NCBI GenBank assembly: GCA_963823895.1
Contig: CAWGNG010000020.1
Location: 248,001 to 312,000 of the forward strand
Length of the DNA: 64,000 bases
Reading direction: 5' to 3'
Origin: G963675935 sp963823895
Lineage (GTDB): Bacteria > Planctomycetota > Planctomycetia > Pirellulales > Thermoguttaceae
In this document: piece after piece, positions 28,698 to 38,441 of the stretch
Position numbering within the stretch: position 1 is the stretch's first letter
How the letters are laid out: the number at the start of each line of letters is the position of its first letter
The notes under the pieces: generated by a model
The model's input: the letters and a program-made list of their open reading frames with translations, nothing else
The model's database searches: none
Told to the model about the DNA's origin: nothing
Made by a program: the position numbers and the translations under genes

Positions 28698-31165
28698 ATG
28701 CAGTCGCCTTCATGCGTTTGCGCTGCTGCCCTGTTGACCTCCCTGACAACGTGGACCGCGTTCGCGGCCGAAGACGCCCCGCTTGCACAACTGACGTTCA
28801 AGAACACGGGGGTGGTGCGGCGCGAGATGCAGTTCGAGGACAAGGCGCAGCCCTGCGATTACATGGAGACCGCTACGGTCTGGTCTACGCCCTGGAATGC
28901 CCACATCTTTCCGTACCTTTACCTCGTCCAGTCCAACAACGGCGCGCGGCAACTTGTACCTCCGCCGTCGGGAATGCGTTCGGCGGTTCCGCTGGGCGGA
29001 CTGGGCGCCGGCACCGTCGAACTCCGCGCCGATGGCAGCTTCCACGACTGGAACATTTTCAACAATTCTCCCGATAGCGGAGGCGGGAAGGTGCAATTGA
29101 ACGATGCGTTCTTCGGCTTGCGCGTGAAGGCCGAAGGGAACGCGGCAAGGGCATGGACTTTGCGCACGCACCCGCCCCTGGGCTTGCCGCCAGTAGCCGA
29201 AATCGAGTATTCGGGGGCATTCCCTGTTTCCCGTCTGCGGTTTCGCGACCCCGAGTTGCCGATCAAAGTCGAGCTTTATGCCTACAGCGCCTTGAAGATT
29301 CGCGATCCGCGGGCGTCGGCGGCCCCCGCAATTGTTTTTAGCTTCGTGCTCTCTAACCCGACCCCTATGCCGGTCGACGCGGCGATCGTCTTCAATTTGC
29401 CGAACCACATCCAAGGAGCCGTTGCTGCCGACAATGGATTGCGCATCCAGCGCGCGGGAACCGGCCCGGTCGCCGGAGCCATGGCGCTGTATTGCGGTGA
29501 TGGTTTGGGATGCTCTTACGCGGCAGGCGATGATCCGGCGGCAATCTGGAAAGCGTTTGAGACACAAGGCAGGATCGGCGGCGCGCCGTTACAGCGCCGC
29601 GGGCGAAGTACGCCGCAATCGCCTCGCAGACCGTGCTCAAGTCGGGTGAGAGCAAGACCGTCAACCTCATTCTCGCCTGGTACTTTCCAAACCGCATGCA
29701 CGGCCGCCAGCGCACGGGCAACTACTATAGCAAGCTCTGGCGCAGCGCCGACGATGTTGCCCATGACACCATTACACGGTTGCCGGAGATCCACCGCTCG
29801 ATTCTCCAGTGGCAACGGCTCTGTTTCGACAATGCCCTGCCCGACTGGCTGCAGGACGCCCTGGTCAACAGCGTGGCAACCATGGCCAAAACGGGCATGT
29901 GGCTGGAAGACGGCCGCTGGCGGCAGTATGAGAGCTTTTCCTGCCCTGCCGTTGATCCCGTGCATGTTCATTTCTATCGTTCCTTGCCCTATGTCTTGTT
30001 CTTTCCCGAGCTTCAGCAGAGCGAACTGCGTGGATACGCCTCGATCCAGAAGGCGGATGGTTTCATCAATGAAGACCTGGGAAGAGCGGGCAGACGCATG
30101 GACGTGTCTCAAGCCCGCACGATGGGCGACTGCACCAGCAGCTTTATCCTCGGCGTCTACGAACAATACCTGTGGATAGGCGACCGCCAGTATCTCAATG
30201 AGCTCTGGCCTGCGGCGAAAAAGGCCGCCCAATGGCAGATCAATCGCAGTCAGCGGTTCGGCCTGCCTGAGCATCTAGACAACACCTACGATTGGTGGGC
30301 ATTTGGGGACAAGGACGTGGTCGGATACAACGCCGTCCTGCACCTGGCCGCTGTGCAAGCCGCAGCCAAGTTGGCGGACGTGGAAGGCGATGCCGACTTC
30401 GCCCGGGCCTGTCGCGAGGCATTCGCAACCGGCCAGAAGAAGCTCGACCAGTTGCTCTGGACCGGCAGCCATTACCGAAGTTGGTGGATGGAGCAAGGCG
30501 GCCAGACGGACGCCCTTCACGTCGATACGCTCTACGGTCAGCTTTGGGCGTCACTGCTCGGCCTCGGTTGGGTCGTGGAGCCCGATAAGGCACGGCTGCA
30601 CCTGCACACCGAGATGCGATTCAACCAGAGCCCGTTCGGCCTGAAGGTGATGGGCCGACGTGGCCGGGATAGCAAACCCGCGACCGACGACCTGATTTGG
30701 CAGGCCGGCTCGTTCGACTGGGCTACGCTAAACCTGCTGCTGGGCGGCGACGTAAAGGCGAGCCTCGCCGCGGCGAAAGAAGTGATCGACAACTGGCGGG
30801 AGCATCTGCGCGACCAGTGGGATTGGACCGATACGAGTTTCTCCAACGACGGTCAGCCCTCGTGCAATTCTCACTACGCCCGACAGCTCATTTTCTGGTC
30901 CATTCCCTTGGCGCTTTCCGGCCAGCAGTATTCAGCTCCGGAGAAGAAGCTGTCGTTTAGTCCGAGACCAGACGCCGCTGTGCGCCTGCCGTGGTTGATT
31001 CCCGGGGCCAATGGCTTGTTGGAACGGCTGGCCGACGGCAAGTACCGGATGACTGTCTTGTCCGGCAATGTGGCCCTTGATGAGCTTCGAGTTGCGGATG
31101 CCCGGCCGGTCGGAAATGTCGTGTTGCAAGCGGGACGGAGCGTCGATTTCCAACCCGGAAAATGA
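28698..31165 (+). CDS. second GH116/DUF608-type glycosidase, secreted, frameshifted
   Basis: ATG at 28698 with a Sec signal (MQSPSCVCAAALLTSLTTWTAFAAED). The N-terminal beta domain has MRSAVPLGGLGAGTVELRADG and FHDWNIFNN, the GH116/DUF608 entry motif. Sense leaves this frame near 29605 and continues with AKYAAIASQTVLKSGES and LILAWYFPNRM to the stop at 31165, so one base appears to be missing. The catalytic barrel includes TMGDCTSSFILGVYEQYLW, LDNTYDWWAFGDKDVVGYN (candidate acid and base carboxylates) and QAGSFDWATLNLLLGGD. It is about 820 residues. It is probably an exported beta-glycosidase acting beside the GH172-type gene downstream. Confidence 0.75.
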
Positions 31166-31169
31166 TCTA

Positions 31170-31246
31170 GGAAAAAGGGGACAGGTCCAATTTGCCGGAA
31201 CGGCCCGGAGGGTGCTTCGCACAAATTGGACCTGTCCCCTTTTTCC
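31170..31246. repeat. palindromic element, intergenic copy of the 75-bp family
   Basis: GGAAAAAGGGGACAGGTCCAA faces TTGGACCTGTCCCCTTTTTCC. The centre TGCCGGAACGGCCCGGAGGG is the reverse complement of the centre of the element at 7906-7980. It lies between the GH116-type and GH172-type genes. Confidence 0.85.
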
Positions 31247-31292
31247 CTCCTAAGAATGGACGTAGAACCTTACCTGAGAGGAGAAAAGAACG

Positions 31293-32512
31293 ATGCGTTA
31301 CTGGACCTGTCTGTCGGTTGTTGTGACAAGTTCTCTGTGGTGCGCGGTTGGGCAGGCGCAAATGCCGTCTCCGTCGGGCGGTTTCAACGGCCTCGATATG
31401 AACCTGGGCAATCTTTACCGGATGTCGCACGCCCAGTCGCGTTCCATTAGTGCCGAAAACTTCTCGGGAGAAAAAGGCAAAGCCGGAATGGCCAGCGAAG
31501 GCATCGGCAAGGACGCTGCGCGGGAATTGGGGCAAGGCTGGAAGGTCTCGCCCGCCGCCCGCATCAAGGGCAAATCGACATTCACCTTGGCGGAGATCAA
31601 CGGATCGGCGCGATCAATCAGATCTGGTTCGGTGCAACCGCCGACTTTCGCAGGGCCCGGCTGTTCATCCTCCGCTTCTATTGGGACGGCGAGGCCGAGC
31701 CTTCGGTCGAAGTGCCGATGGGCGATTTCTTCGCATGCGGATGGGGCGAGCACTGCCAGATCAACTCGTTGCCCGTCTGCGTCAATCCCGACTGCGCGAT
31801 GAACTGCTACTGGACGATGCCATTCCACAAGAAGGCGAAGATCACCCTGGAAAATCTCGACTCGACAGACATGGCCCTCTGGTATCAGGTCAACTACGTG
31901 CTCAGCGACGTGCCCGCGGATGCGGCTTATTTTCACGCCCAGTTCCGCCGCGTGAAGAAGCTGCCCGCCAAAACGCCGTACACACTCGTCGACGGCGTGC
32001 GCGGCCGCGGACAATACGTGGGCACCTACATGGCCTGGGAGTCCAAAACCAGTCCTGGTTGGTGGGGGGAAGGGGAAATCAAGTTTTATCTCGACGGCGA
32101 CCAGAAGTTTCCCACCATCTGCGGCACCGGTACCGAAGACTACTTCTGCGGCGCCATGTGCTTCAATGCCGCGGCGCCGAATCGCTACCAGACATACAGC
32201 ACCTTGTACGCTGGTCTGCCGCAAGTGTTGCCGACCGACGCAAAGGGTCAGCCGCGGCAGCGATTTGGCTTATATCGCTGGCACATTCCCGACCCGATCC
32301 GCTTTGAAAAGGATTTGCGCGTGACCATTCAGGCTTTGGGCTGGCAGTCGCGCGGCAGATATCTTCCGTTGCAGGACGACATCGCCTCCGTGGCCTACTG
32401 GTATCAGAGCGAGCCGCACGCCAAGTTTCCGCCGTTGCCGGCGGCGGCGGACCTCGTGGTCGGACCCCTCGCGGTTGCACAGCCCGCGTCCGCAAAAGGA
32501 AGTGGCAAATGA
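31293..32512 (+). CDS. DUF2961 (GH172) family protein, secreted, frameshifted
   Basis: ATG at 31293 after GAGAGGAGAAAAG. A Sec signal (MRYWTCLSVVVTSSLWCAVGQA) leads to FNGLDMNLGNLYRMSHAQSRS and ISAENFSGEKGKAGMASEG, the conserved DUF2961 opening. Sense changes frame near 31604 (one base missing) to IGAINQIWFGATADFRRARLF and continues through VPMGDFFACGWG, ENLDSTDMALWYQVNY and GTGTEDYFCGAM to the stop at 32512. GH172 includes alpha-D-fructofuranosidase and arabinofuranosidase activities; the carboxylate in GTEDYF is a likely active-site residue. It is about 405 residues, normal for the family. Confidence 0.8.
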
Positions 32513-32795
32513 GTCGTGCGGCCGAACGGCCGCGATGGTAACCGAGTACGAAGTGCGAACTGGACAAAACAACGAGAACAACTGCCCCGAAAGTACGCTT
32601 GGACGTTGAGAATCTGATGATGGACGATCTAGCACAAGAACGTGACTGACCGACTCATCCAGCGTCCATCGCCGCCAGCCTAGGGCGGGCCACACAACCA
32701 GGATGAATTGCCGCGTTGCTGGTTTGGAGGATTGCGAGATTCAATGGCGGCGCTGAGCCCGAACCGAATCCCGTGATATACTTGCATGCCGTAGT

Positions 32796-34632
32796 ATGCA
32801 AGGGAATATGCCGATGCCGCTAGGGCATGGATGTGGCCGGGCGAGTATCGCTGTTAAAACGGCGCTGTCGTGTTCCCGTGCTCGGCCGTTGTTGTCTGTC
32901 TCAGTTTCTCTTATCCTCCTTGTCGGTTGCCAAGCTAACAGCTTGCGCAACCCGCATGCGCTCTCTCCGCCACAGAATCGGCAAGTAACGCTAATGCCGG
33001 TGCTCGGTGCCGCCGGCGCCCCACCCGGGAGCCTCGCTGAAGCAAACGCCAGCTTGGCGGCAGGCGATCAGCAGGAGCAGGAGGGGAATGAGGGTTGCGT
33101 AGATTGGTACTACCGGGCGGCCCTTGCCGCTTGGCGGCACTTGGAGGCTATGCCACTCGCGCAGGCGGGCAGTCGGGATTACCAGGACGCCTGTCAAGTT
33201 TATCAGCGGAGTCTGCACGGCCTCGTCGCGAGCGCAACCCGTTATGGACGCCTTGATCCAAGGGGCCGCCTGAGCATTGTCGATGGCGGCGGACGCCGGG
33301 CGGTTCCCATCGAATACTCTGGTTTCGCCTGGAAACCCTGTGATTTTTGCGAGGTGCTGCCGGCGGACGATTTCGGCCGTAGCGACCTTGAGAACTACTA
33401 CCATACTCACGGCCTGGGCGTCTCCTTGGTCGCCGTGCGCCACGCCTGCTCGCGGGAAATGTACTACCGCTCAAAGCAGCCGTTCTCGGTCACGGCCGTC
33501 CTGCGGCCGGCGCGGAGTGCCGCCGGCGATAGCGCAGCGCCGAGCTGCGATCAGTGCGGCACGGTGTTGACCTTCTACAATCCGTGCCTGCTCGACTCGC
33601 TCCGCGTCGGTTCGATGGTGATTGCCATGGAACGAGACCTTTCGGCGCCGTTCGCCTACGCGCTCCGCGAGTCGCCGCGAAGATTCACAGAGGGTTTCTT
33701 GGATCCGGACGACGCCGACGTGCGGCCGAAGCTGCTGATGATGGAGCCGTACCAGCCGGGCAAGATTCCGGTCGTTTTCATTCATGGCCTCTGGTCGGAC
33801 CCAATGACCTGGGTGGACATGGTCAACGAATTGCGTACCCAAAGCGATCTCTGCCAACACTACCAGTTCTGGTACTTCCAGTATCCGACGGGCGGCGAGT
33901 TGTTGCAGTCGGCGGCGGTATTGCGCGAGAGGCTGCTGCTGGCGCGGGAACAATTCGACCCGCAACATCGCGACGGGGCGATGGAGCGGATCGTGCTCGT
34001 CGGCCACAGCATGGGCGGGCTAATGGCGCAGCTCCAGGCCAGCTACTCCTACGATATTCTCTGGCGACACGCTGCCAGTCGGCCGTTGGAGTCAGTGCGG
34101 GCCACGCCCGCGGTCCGCGATCGCTTGCAGCGCGTGTTCTTCTTCGGTCCCTCGCCGCTGGTCAAGCGGGTCGTGTTTATCGGGACGCCGCACAGAGGAT
34201 CGGGCATGACCGAACGGGTCATCGGCCGCGTCGCATCGAGTCTGGTGCAGTACTCCGGCCCCGAAGCGACGCAGTATCGGCAACTGATGGAAGACAACAG
34301 GCACGTTTTCAAGGAATATCTCTGGAAAACTCGGCCGACCTCCGTTCGAACTCTTGGAGCCCTCCAACCCGTTGCTGCTGGCAATGTTGCAAATGCCGTT
34401 TGGCTGCGACGTGAAGTTGCACTCGATCATCGGCACGGGCGGAAGAACGCTCACGGGGGAAGTGAGCGACGGCATCGTAGCGGTCTCCAGCGCCCGCCTG
34501 CCCGGAGTGTGCAGCGAGTTGTTTATTCCCACCCAACACGGCAAGTTGCACCGCGATCCGACCTGTGTGGCCGAACTAACGCGAATCTTGCGGCAGCACG
34601 ATCAGCAGGACGCCAGGAAACTCAAGATGTGA
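32796..34632 (+). CDS. alpha/beta-hydrolase lipoprotein (lipase-like), frameshifted
   Basis: The N-terminus has a hydrophobic stretch ending in LVGCQ, a lipobox, so the product is probably lipid-anchored. Possible starts are 32796, 32808 and 32814; the last has AAGGGA eight bases upstream. IPVVFIHGLWSDPMTW forms the oxyanion region, and the nucleophile elbow is VLVGHSMGG (Ser about residue 404). VFIGTPHRGS follows. Near 34344 an extra base moves sense to ELLEPSNPLLLAMLQMPF...IIGTGG, ending ...ARKLKM at 34632. The catalytic His is expected in LFIPTQHGKLH. About 300 residues ahead of the hydrolase fold match nothing I know. The substrate is unknown; an esterase or lipase is most likely. Confidence 0.72.
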
Positions 34633-34914
34633 AACACTCGGCCGCCGGGAAAAGCGGTAAGCCAATGGGCAGGAAACCCGAGACAAACCGCTTCTGGCCC
34701 GCCTTCTGTAAGCCCTGGCTTCTGTCGCGGTTTCTTGATGGCAGGTTGAGTCGCGTGCAGCCGTGCATACCCCAATACGCAGCGGAGAAGAAATCAAAGG
34801 GCACGAACGTAAGCCTAGATCGCCCCTGTGAAAAAGGCAACCCCCCATCCCCCACCAAGAGGCCGATTTGCCATCGCAGCACTTCAGGTCGAAGAACACT
34901 CGTCTGGCAAACTC

Positions 34915-35289
34915 CTAGTGTCCCTTGCCTTTTGCTCGCCATTGGCGCATGAGCAGGAGCGAGAGGATGCCGTGCAATGCCACGGCCGGCCACAGGAGCG
35001 GCCCGACCCATTCACCGCCGATGCCGAGGGAAAGGAGATACAAGGTCGCCAGCGAGTTGTAAGTCAGCATTGCCCGCAGGGCAGGAGTCGTATTGCCGGC
35101 GGTGCCGCGTCCAGGCCAACACGCGATCGCCAACGAGAGCAAGGCGAAGCCGGCCACGCGGCCGAGCGGGACGCCTGCGCCAAAAACTCCTCCACCGAGC
35201 AGCAGACGGACAACGACGGTGGGCACGGCCATCAACGCCAGTCCCACGGTCAATTCGATGATGACGGTCAACGTGAGCAAACGGTTCAT
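34915..35289 (-). CDS. small four-helix membrane protein
   Basis: 124 residues from ATG 35289 (MNRLLTLTVIIELTVGLALMAVP). Four hydrophobic segments are visible (residues about 5-25, 40-60, 70-90 and 95-115) with a basic C-terminus (MRQWRAKGKGH). The layout resembles small DoxX-like or DUF-type membrane proteins of planctomycetes, but no motif decides it. It runs in the same direction as the gene at 35384-36685, which ends... starts upstream and stops about 95 bases before this start. Confidence 0.55.
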   Translation of the reverse strand: MNRLLTLTVIIELTVGLALMAVPTVVVRLLLGGGVFGAGVPLGRVAGFALLSLAIACWPGRGTAGNTTPALRAMLTYNSLATLYLLSLGIGGEWVGPLLWPAVALHGILSLLLMRQWRAKGKGH

Positions 35290-35383
35290 CGCCCTAACCG
35301 TGCAAGGGTTTCGCGTAACTGGAGCCGGATCAACAGGGCGGGACAGCACTACCAACGGATTTGGGCAAGTGTGTTGATCAAAC

Positions 35384-36685
35384 TCAATTCTCGCCGCCGG
35401 CCTGTTCCGGCTGCTTTAGCCGGACCAGCGTCCACTGCTGCGTTTTGTCCTTGCCGATGTGGATCAGCACGGGCGCCTCGTCCTTGGTCAGGTTGAAGAG
35501 GCCCGTTTCGCCCACCGTGCGTTTGTTATCTCCCACCGTCCAGGCGACCCGCTGCGACTTTTTGTCCACGGAGCCCTGGATCAAGACGTTGGTTCCACTT
35601 ATCAGGTCCGAGTAGTTCCCTTTCAAAGCGCCCGACTTGTTGACGGCCAACTGCATAATGTAGTGCGGGTCGGACTGATCGTTCTGGACCAGGGCGAACA
35701 CACCGAGCGGCATCCACTCGCCGGCGTCGGGATCGGGCGAAGGAGCGGCGGCGGCCAAACTGGAAGCCTGCTGATAGTATTGGTCGGCCGTGGCAACGGG
35801 TTGGTCGCCGTAGCAGACCTGGTCGCCCTGGTAGCTGATGTTGTTGCCGTAGTCGTAATAGACCGGCTGCGCGCTGCCGAAGCCGTACCATGCGCCGACA
35901 GAAGGCCAGGTGGCTGCGCCCCACGCCCGTCCCGCCGTCCAGCCACTCGGATTCCAGGCGCCGGGATGGGCGCCGTACCAGCCTTGACCATACATGCCGG
36001 CGCCGTTGTAAGAATTGCGGACGGCGGCTCCACGGGCGGCGTAGACGCTGCCGCTGACCGCCGCGGTTTGATGGTATCCGACGTTTGCAGCCGGGCCTGC
36101 CGCGGCCGCCGCCATTCCATAGCCGGCGTCGGTTGGCAAGGCCACGTGCCCAGCGCCAACCATCGATGAATTGCGATTGCCGGCGGCATATCCCGCGGCT
36201 GCCCCCTGTGCGCCAGAGTAGTTTGGTTGGTTCCTCTCGGTCGCGGCATGTCCGGCCGCCGCACCCTCAGCGCCGGAATGTTGTGGCTGGTTATTCTCGG
36301 TCGCGGCATGTCCGGCTGCTGCACCGTCAGCGCCGGAATGCTGTGGCTGGTTATTCTCGGTCGCGGCATGTCCAGCCGCCGCTCCCTCAGCGCCGGAGTG
36401 CTCACTCCCAGGCTGACCGCCGCCGGAGTAACCGCCACGGGATTCGCCGGAGTATCCGCCTCGCGATTCACCGCCAGAATAGCCGCCGCGGGATTCATTA
36501 TGAGAGTAGCCGCCACGCGATTCGCCGCCGGAATAGCTGCCGCCGTGGTAGCCGCCGCTATGATATCCGCCGCCGGAGTACTCGCCGCCGCCGTGGGCGC
36601 CGCCGAAACCACGCGCGTGAACGACTTGTGCTGCAAACAGCGTCACGGCAATTCCAACCGCCAGACTGATTATCGTTCTTTTCAT
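35384..36685 (-). CDS. secreted Gly/Tyr/Ala-rich repeat protein
   Basis: 433 residues, ATG at 36685 with AAAGG eight bases upstream, preferred over an in-frame GTG at 36694. A Sec signal (MKRTIISLAVGIAVTLFAAQVVHA) is followed by Gly/Tyr/Ser-rich repeats (SRGGYSGGE). Then come about 3.5 near-perfect copies of a 20-residue unit, SGAEGAAAGHAATENNQPQH. An Ala-rich stretch with YGNNISYQGDQVCYGDQPVA follows. The C-terminal ~110 residues form a compact beta-rich domain (MPLGVFALVQNDQSDPHYIM...QQWTLVRLKQ). Similar proteins are common in planctomycetes and are of unknown role, probably extracellular or cell-wall associated. Confidence 0.75.
   Translation of the reverse strand: MKRTIISLAVGIAVTLFAAQVVHARGFGGAHGGGEYSGGGYHSGGYHGGSYSGGESRGGYSHNESRGGYSGGESRGGYSGESRGGYSGGGQPGSEHSGAEGAAAGHAATENNQPQHSGADGAAAGHAATENNQPQHSGAEGAAAGHAATERNQPNYSGAQGAAAGYAAGNRNSSMVGAGHVALPTDAGYGMAAAAAGPAANVGYHQTAAVSGSVYAARGAAVRNSYNGAGMYGQGWYGAHPGAWNPSGWTAGRAWGAATWPSVGAWYGFGSAQPVYYDYGNNISYQGDQVCYGDQPVATADQYYQQASSLAAAAPSPDPDAGEWMPLGVFALVQNDQSDPHYIMQLAVNKSGALKGNYSDLISGTNVLIQGSVDKKSQRVAWTVGDNKRTVGETGLFNLTKDEAPVLIHIGKDKTQQWTLVRLKQPEQAGGEN
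36200..36400 (-). repeat. 60-bp tandem coding repeat (about 3.5 copies)
   Basis: A 60-base unit encoding EGAAAGHAATENNQPQHSGA repeats almost exactly inside the secreted protein gene. Drift at the last copies (ERNQPNYSGAQ) suggests expansion by unequal recombination or slippage. Confidence 0.85.
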
Positions 36686-36742
36686 CTGAAACACCTTTCA
36701 GGAGATTATCGGGCTTTTGCGACCAGGTTTGTGGACACAACG

Positions 36743-37720
36743 TCACTTCGCGGGATGCACCCTCACGATCTTGACGGGCTTGACATCCGGCAGGCTTACC
36801 CCGTCCAAAGTGCGTTTCACCGACTGCCAGGTGAAGCTGTTGGCGTCGATCGGCGTCACGATATTCACCGCTGCGCTTTCGCTGCCGTTGCGGAACACGC
36901 CCGTCGCTTCGATAACCCACTTCGCGCCGTCCTTGGTCCACACGTCGTCGCCGAAGCCGCCTTGGGCATCGAAATGCCAAGACACGATGCGCCCCAGTTT
37001 GGGATTCCAGCCGATGATTTGGCCGCCGGTCAGCGTCTCCTTGCCGTCCTTCGTGAGGATGTATGTGTTCTTGATGAAGTTCCTCTGCGCCATCCACTCG
37101 AAATGCAGCCGCAGCGGCCGGTCTTTGGCGTCGATCGCCCAGTCGCCGATCACCCACTCCAGATCCTTCAGATAATCCTCGTTCGATCCGGGCACGTAGG
37201 GAGCGTCGCGGCCGACGACCATGATCCACTTCCCGTCGCGCCGCGCGTGGACGACGGTGTAGCGCGATCCAAGGCGGGCATCTGCGGAGGGGAACTTGAC
37301 CTGGGCAATGCCCTTTTCAACGGCGATGTCGGGTCCGAGGAAACGGACCGACTCGATCCTCACGGTCATCGTCGCACCGGGATGTTCCTTGAAAAAGTCG
37401 ACGTATTCCTTTTCGATCGCCGCGCGACCCTGGTACGATTTGCCCGACTCGTCCGTGTACTCGGCATCCGCTGCCCAGAGCGCACCGACCGCCTTGGCAT
37501 CGCCCGCATTGAATGCTCTTAGAAAATCCTCGGCCGTCGCGCGGATTGCCTTTTCGTCGGCCTGATTTGCTGGTGTTTGGGTTGCGGACGGGGTCGCGGC
37601 CGCCGTATCAGCAGCTCGAACACTGTCGAGAATGCTGAAGTGGGGCGCCAGAGCGACGCCCACTGCGAGGACCGCGAAGACGACAATGACCGCTCGCAGT
37701 TGTTTGCATCGCTGAGTCAT
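36743..37720 (-). CDS. NTF2-like (SnoaL/DUF4440-type) exported protein
   Basis: 325 residues. ATG at 37720 with AGGAG eight bases upstream is preferred to earlier in-frame starts. A signal-anchor (LRAVIVVFAVLAVGVALAP) precedes an NTF2-like domain: DEKAIRATAEDFLRAFNAGDAKAVGALWAADAEYTDESG, YQGRAAIEKEYVDFF and YTVVHARRDGKWIMV. A second, lipocalin- or NTF2-like half (LEWVIGDWAIDAKD...IIGWNPKLGRIVSWHFDAQG) follows. Such SgcJ/EcaC-type proteins bind small ligands; no catalytic residues can be assigned. It lies on the same strand as, and just upstream of, the repeat-rich secreted protein. Confidence 0.8.
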   Translation of the reverse strand: MTQRCKQLRAVIVVFAVLAVGVALAPHFSILDSVRAADTAAATPSATQTPANQADEKAIRATAEDFLRAFNAGDAKAVGALWAADAEYTDESGKSYQGRAAIEKEYVDFFKEHPGATMTVRIESVRFLGPDIAVEKGIAQVKFPSADARLGSRYTVVHARRDGKWIMVVGRDAPYVPGSNEDYLKDLEWVIGDWAIDAKDRPLRLHFEWMAQRNFIKNTYILTKDGKETLTGGQIIGWNPKLGRIVSWHFDAQGGFGDDVWTKDGAKWVIEATGVFRNGSESAAVNIVTPIDANSFTWQSVKRTLDGVSLPDVKPVKIVRVHPAK

Positions 37721-37885
37721 AGGTAACGCTCCTGTATGCTTGTGAACTTCCACTGCAAGACCGCCTGGCGAGACGGGCGAATTATATGCCGCGCCCGCAC
37801 TGAAAGTAGTGCGCGGATCCAACCAGATTGGCGAAATCCCCGGCGAGCTTCCTGAGGAACCTGATTGTAGATTCCGTAATGCACG

Positions 37886-38118
37886 TCATGTCAATGGGTT
37901 AGATGGGGTCTCCGTGGCGGGTTTGCCGCGGTTCGCCTTAATCTGGGCGGGGTGGAAGAACACCGGCCAACCGGCGATTCCACGATGGACACTTCGGGAG
38001 TTGCGGGAGACGCCGATTGTGGGGCAACCAGCCAAGTCCAACTCCTCCGCCGCGGGAAACGTGACCATCGCTGCGACTGCGGCGTCCGTGAGATCTGCGC
38101 CCACAGCACGGCATTGAA
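37886..38118 (-). pseudogene. leucine-rich repeat protein remnant
   Basis: On the minus strand CRAVGADLTDAAVAAMVTFP and AAEELDLAGCPTIG form a recognisable leucine-rich repeat unit (LTDAAV..L..L.ELDLAGC). It degenerates into non-LRR sequence and stops at 37886. There is no start, no signal and only one repeat, so this is a fragment of a longer gene. It abuts, head to head, the VWA-like remnant on the other strand. Confidence 0.45.
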
Positions 38119-38441
38119 GAAATCGTTTCAGGCTACGGGTATTGGCCGGCGACACGGCCGTGGCGTGTGCCAAGAACGTCTTTCGCCCCGAGCAGATCGA
38201 ACTCCACGGTGGCGGCGGCACCGATATGGCCGCGATTTTCGTGACGGCGTGCGCGGAGCGGCCGTCACCCAAGGCGATCTTGGTTGTGACGGATGGCTAC
38301 ACCGGTTGGCCGCCAAAACCTGTTGGGCCGAGGGTAGTGGCCTGCCTCACGCAAGCCGGCACGGCCGACAGCGTGCCGGTGTGGATTGATTCTGTGGTTC
38401 TCAACCCGGAGGATCAAAGGTGCCGTCGTCGCCAAGCGTAG
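38118..38441 (+). pseudogene. VWA-like DUF2201 metallopeptidase C-terminal remnant
   Basis: LRVLAGDTAVACAKNVFRPE, then IELHGGGGTDMAAIF and ILVVTDGYTGWPPKPVGPRVV, match the C-terminal metal-ion site (GGGGTDM, TDGYTPWP) of DUF2201/VWA-like metallopeptidases. These work with MoxR ATPases. The N-terminal ~400 residues are absent and no start is present. The fragment ends inside the 3' end of the PEP-CTERM gene on the opposite strand. Confidence 0.5.
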
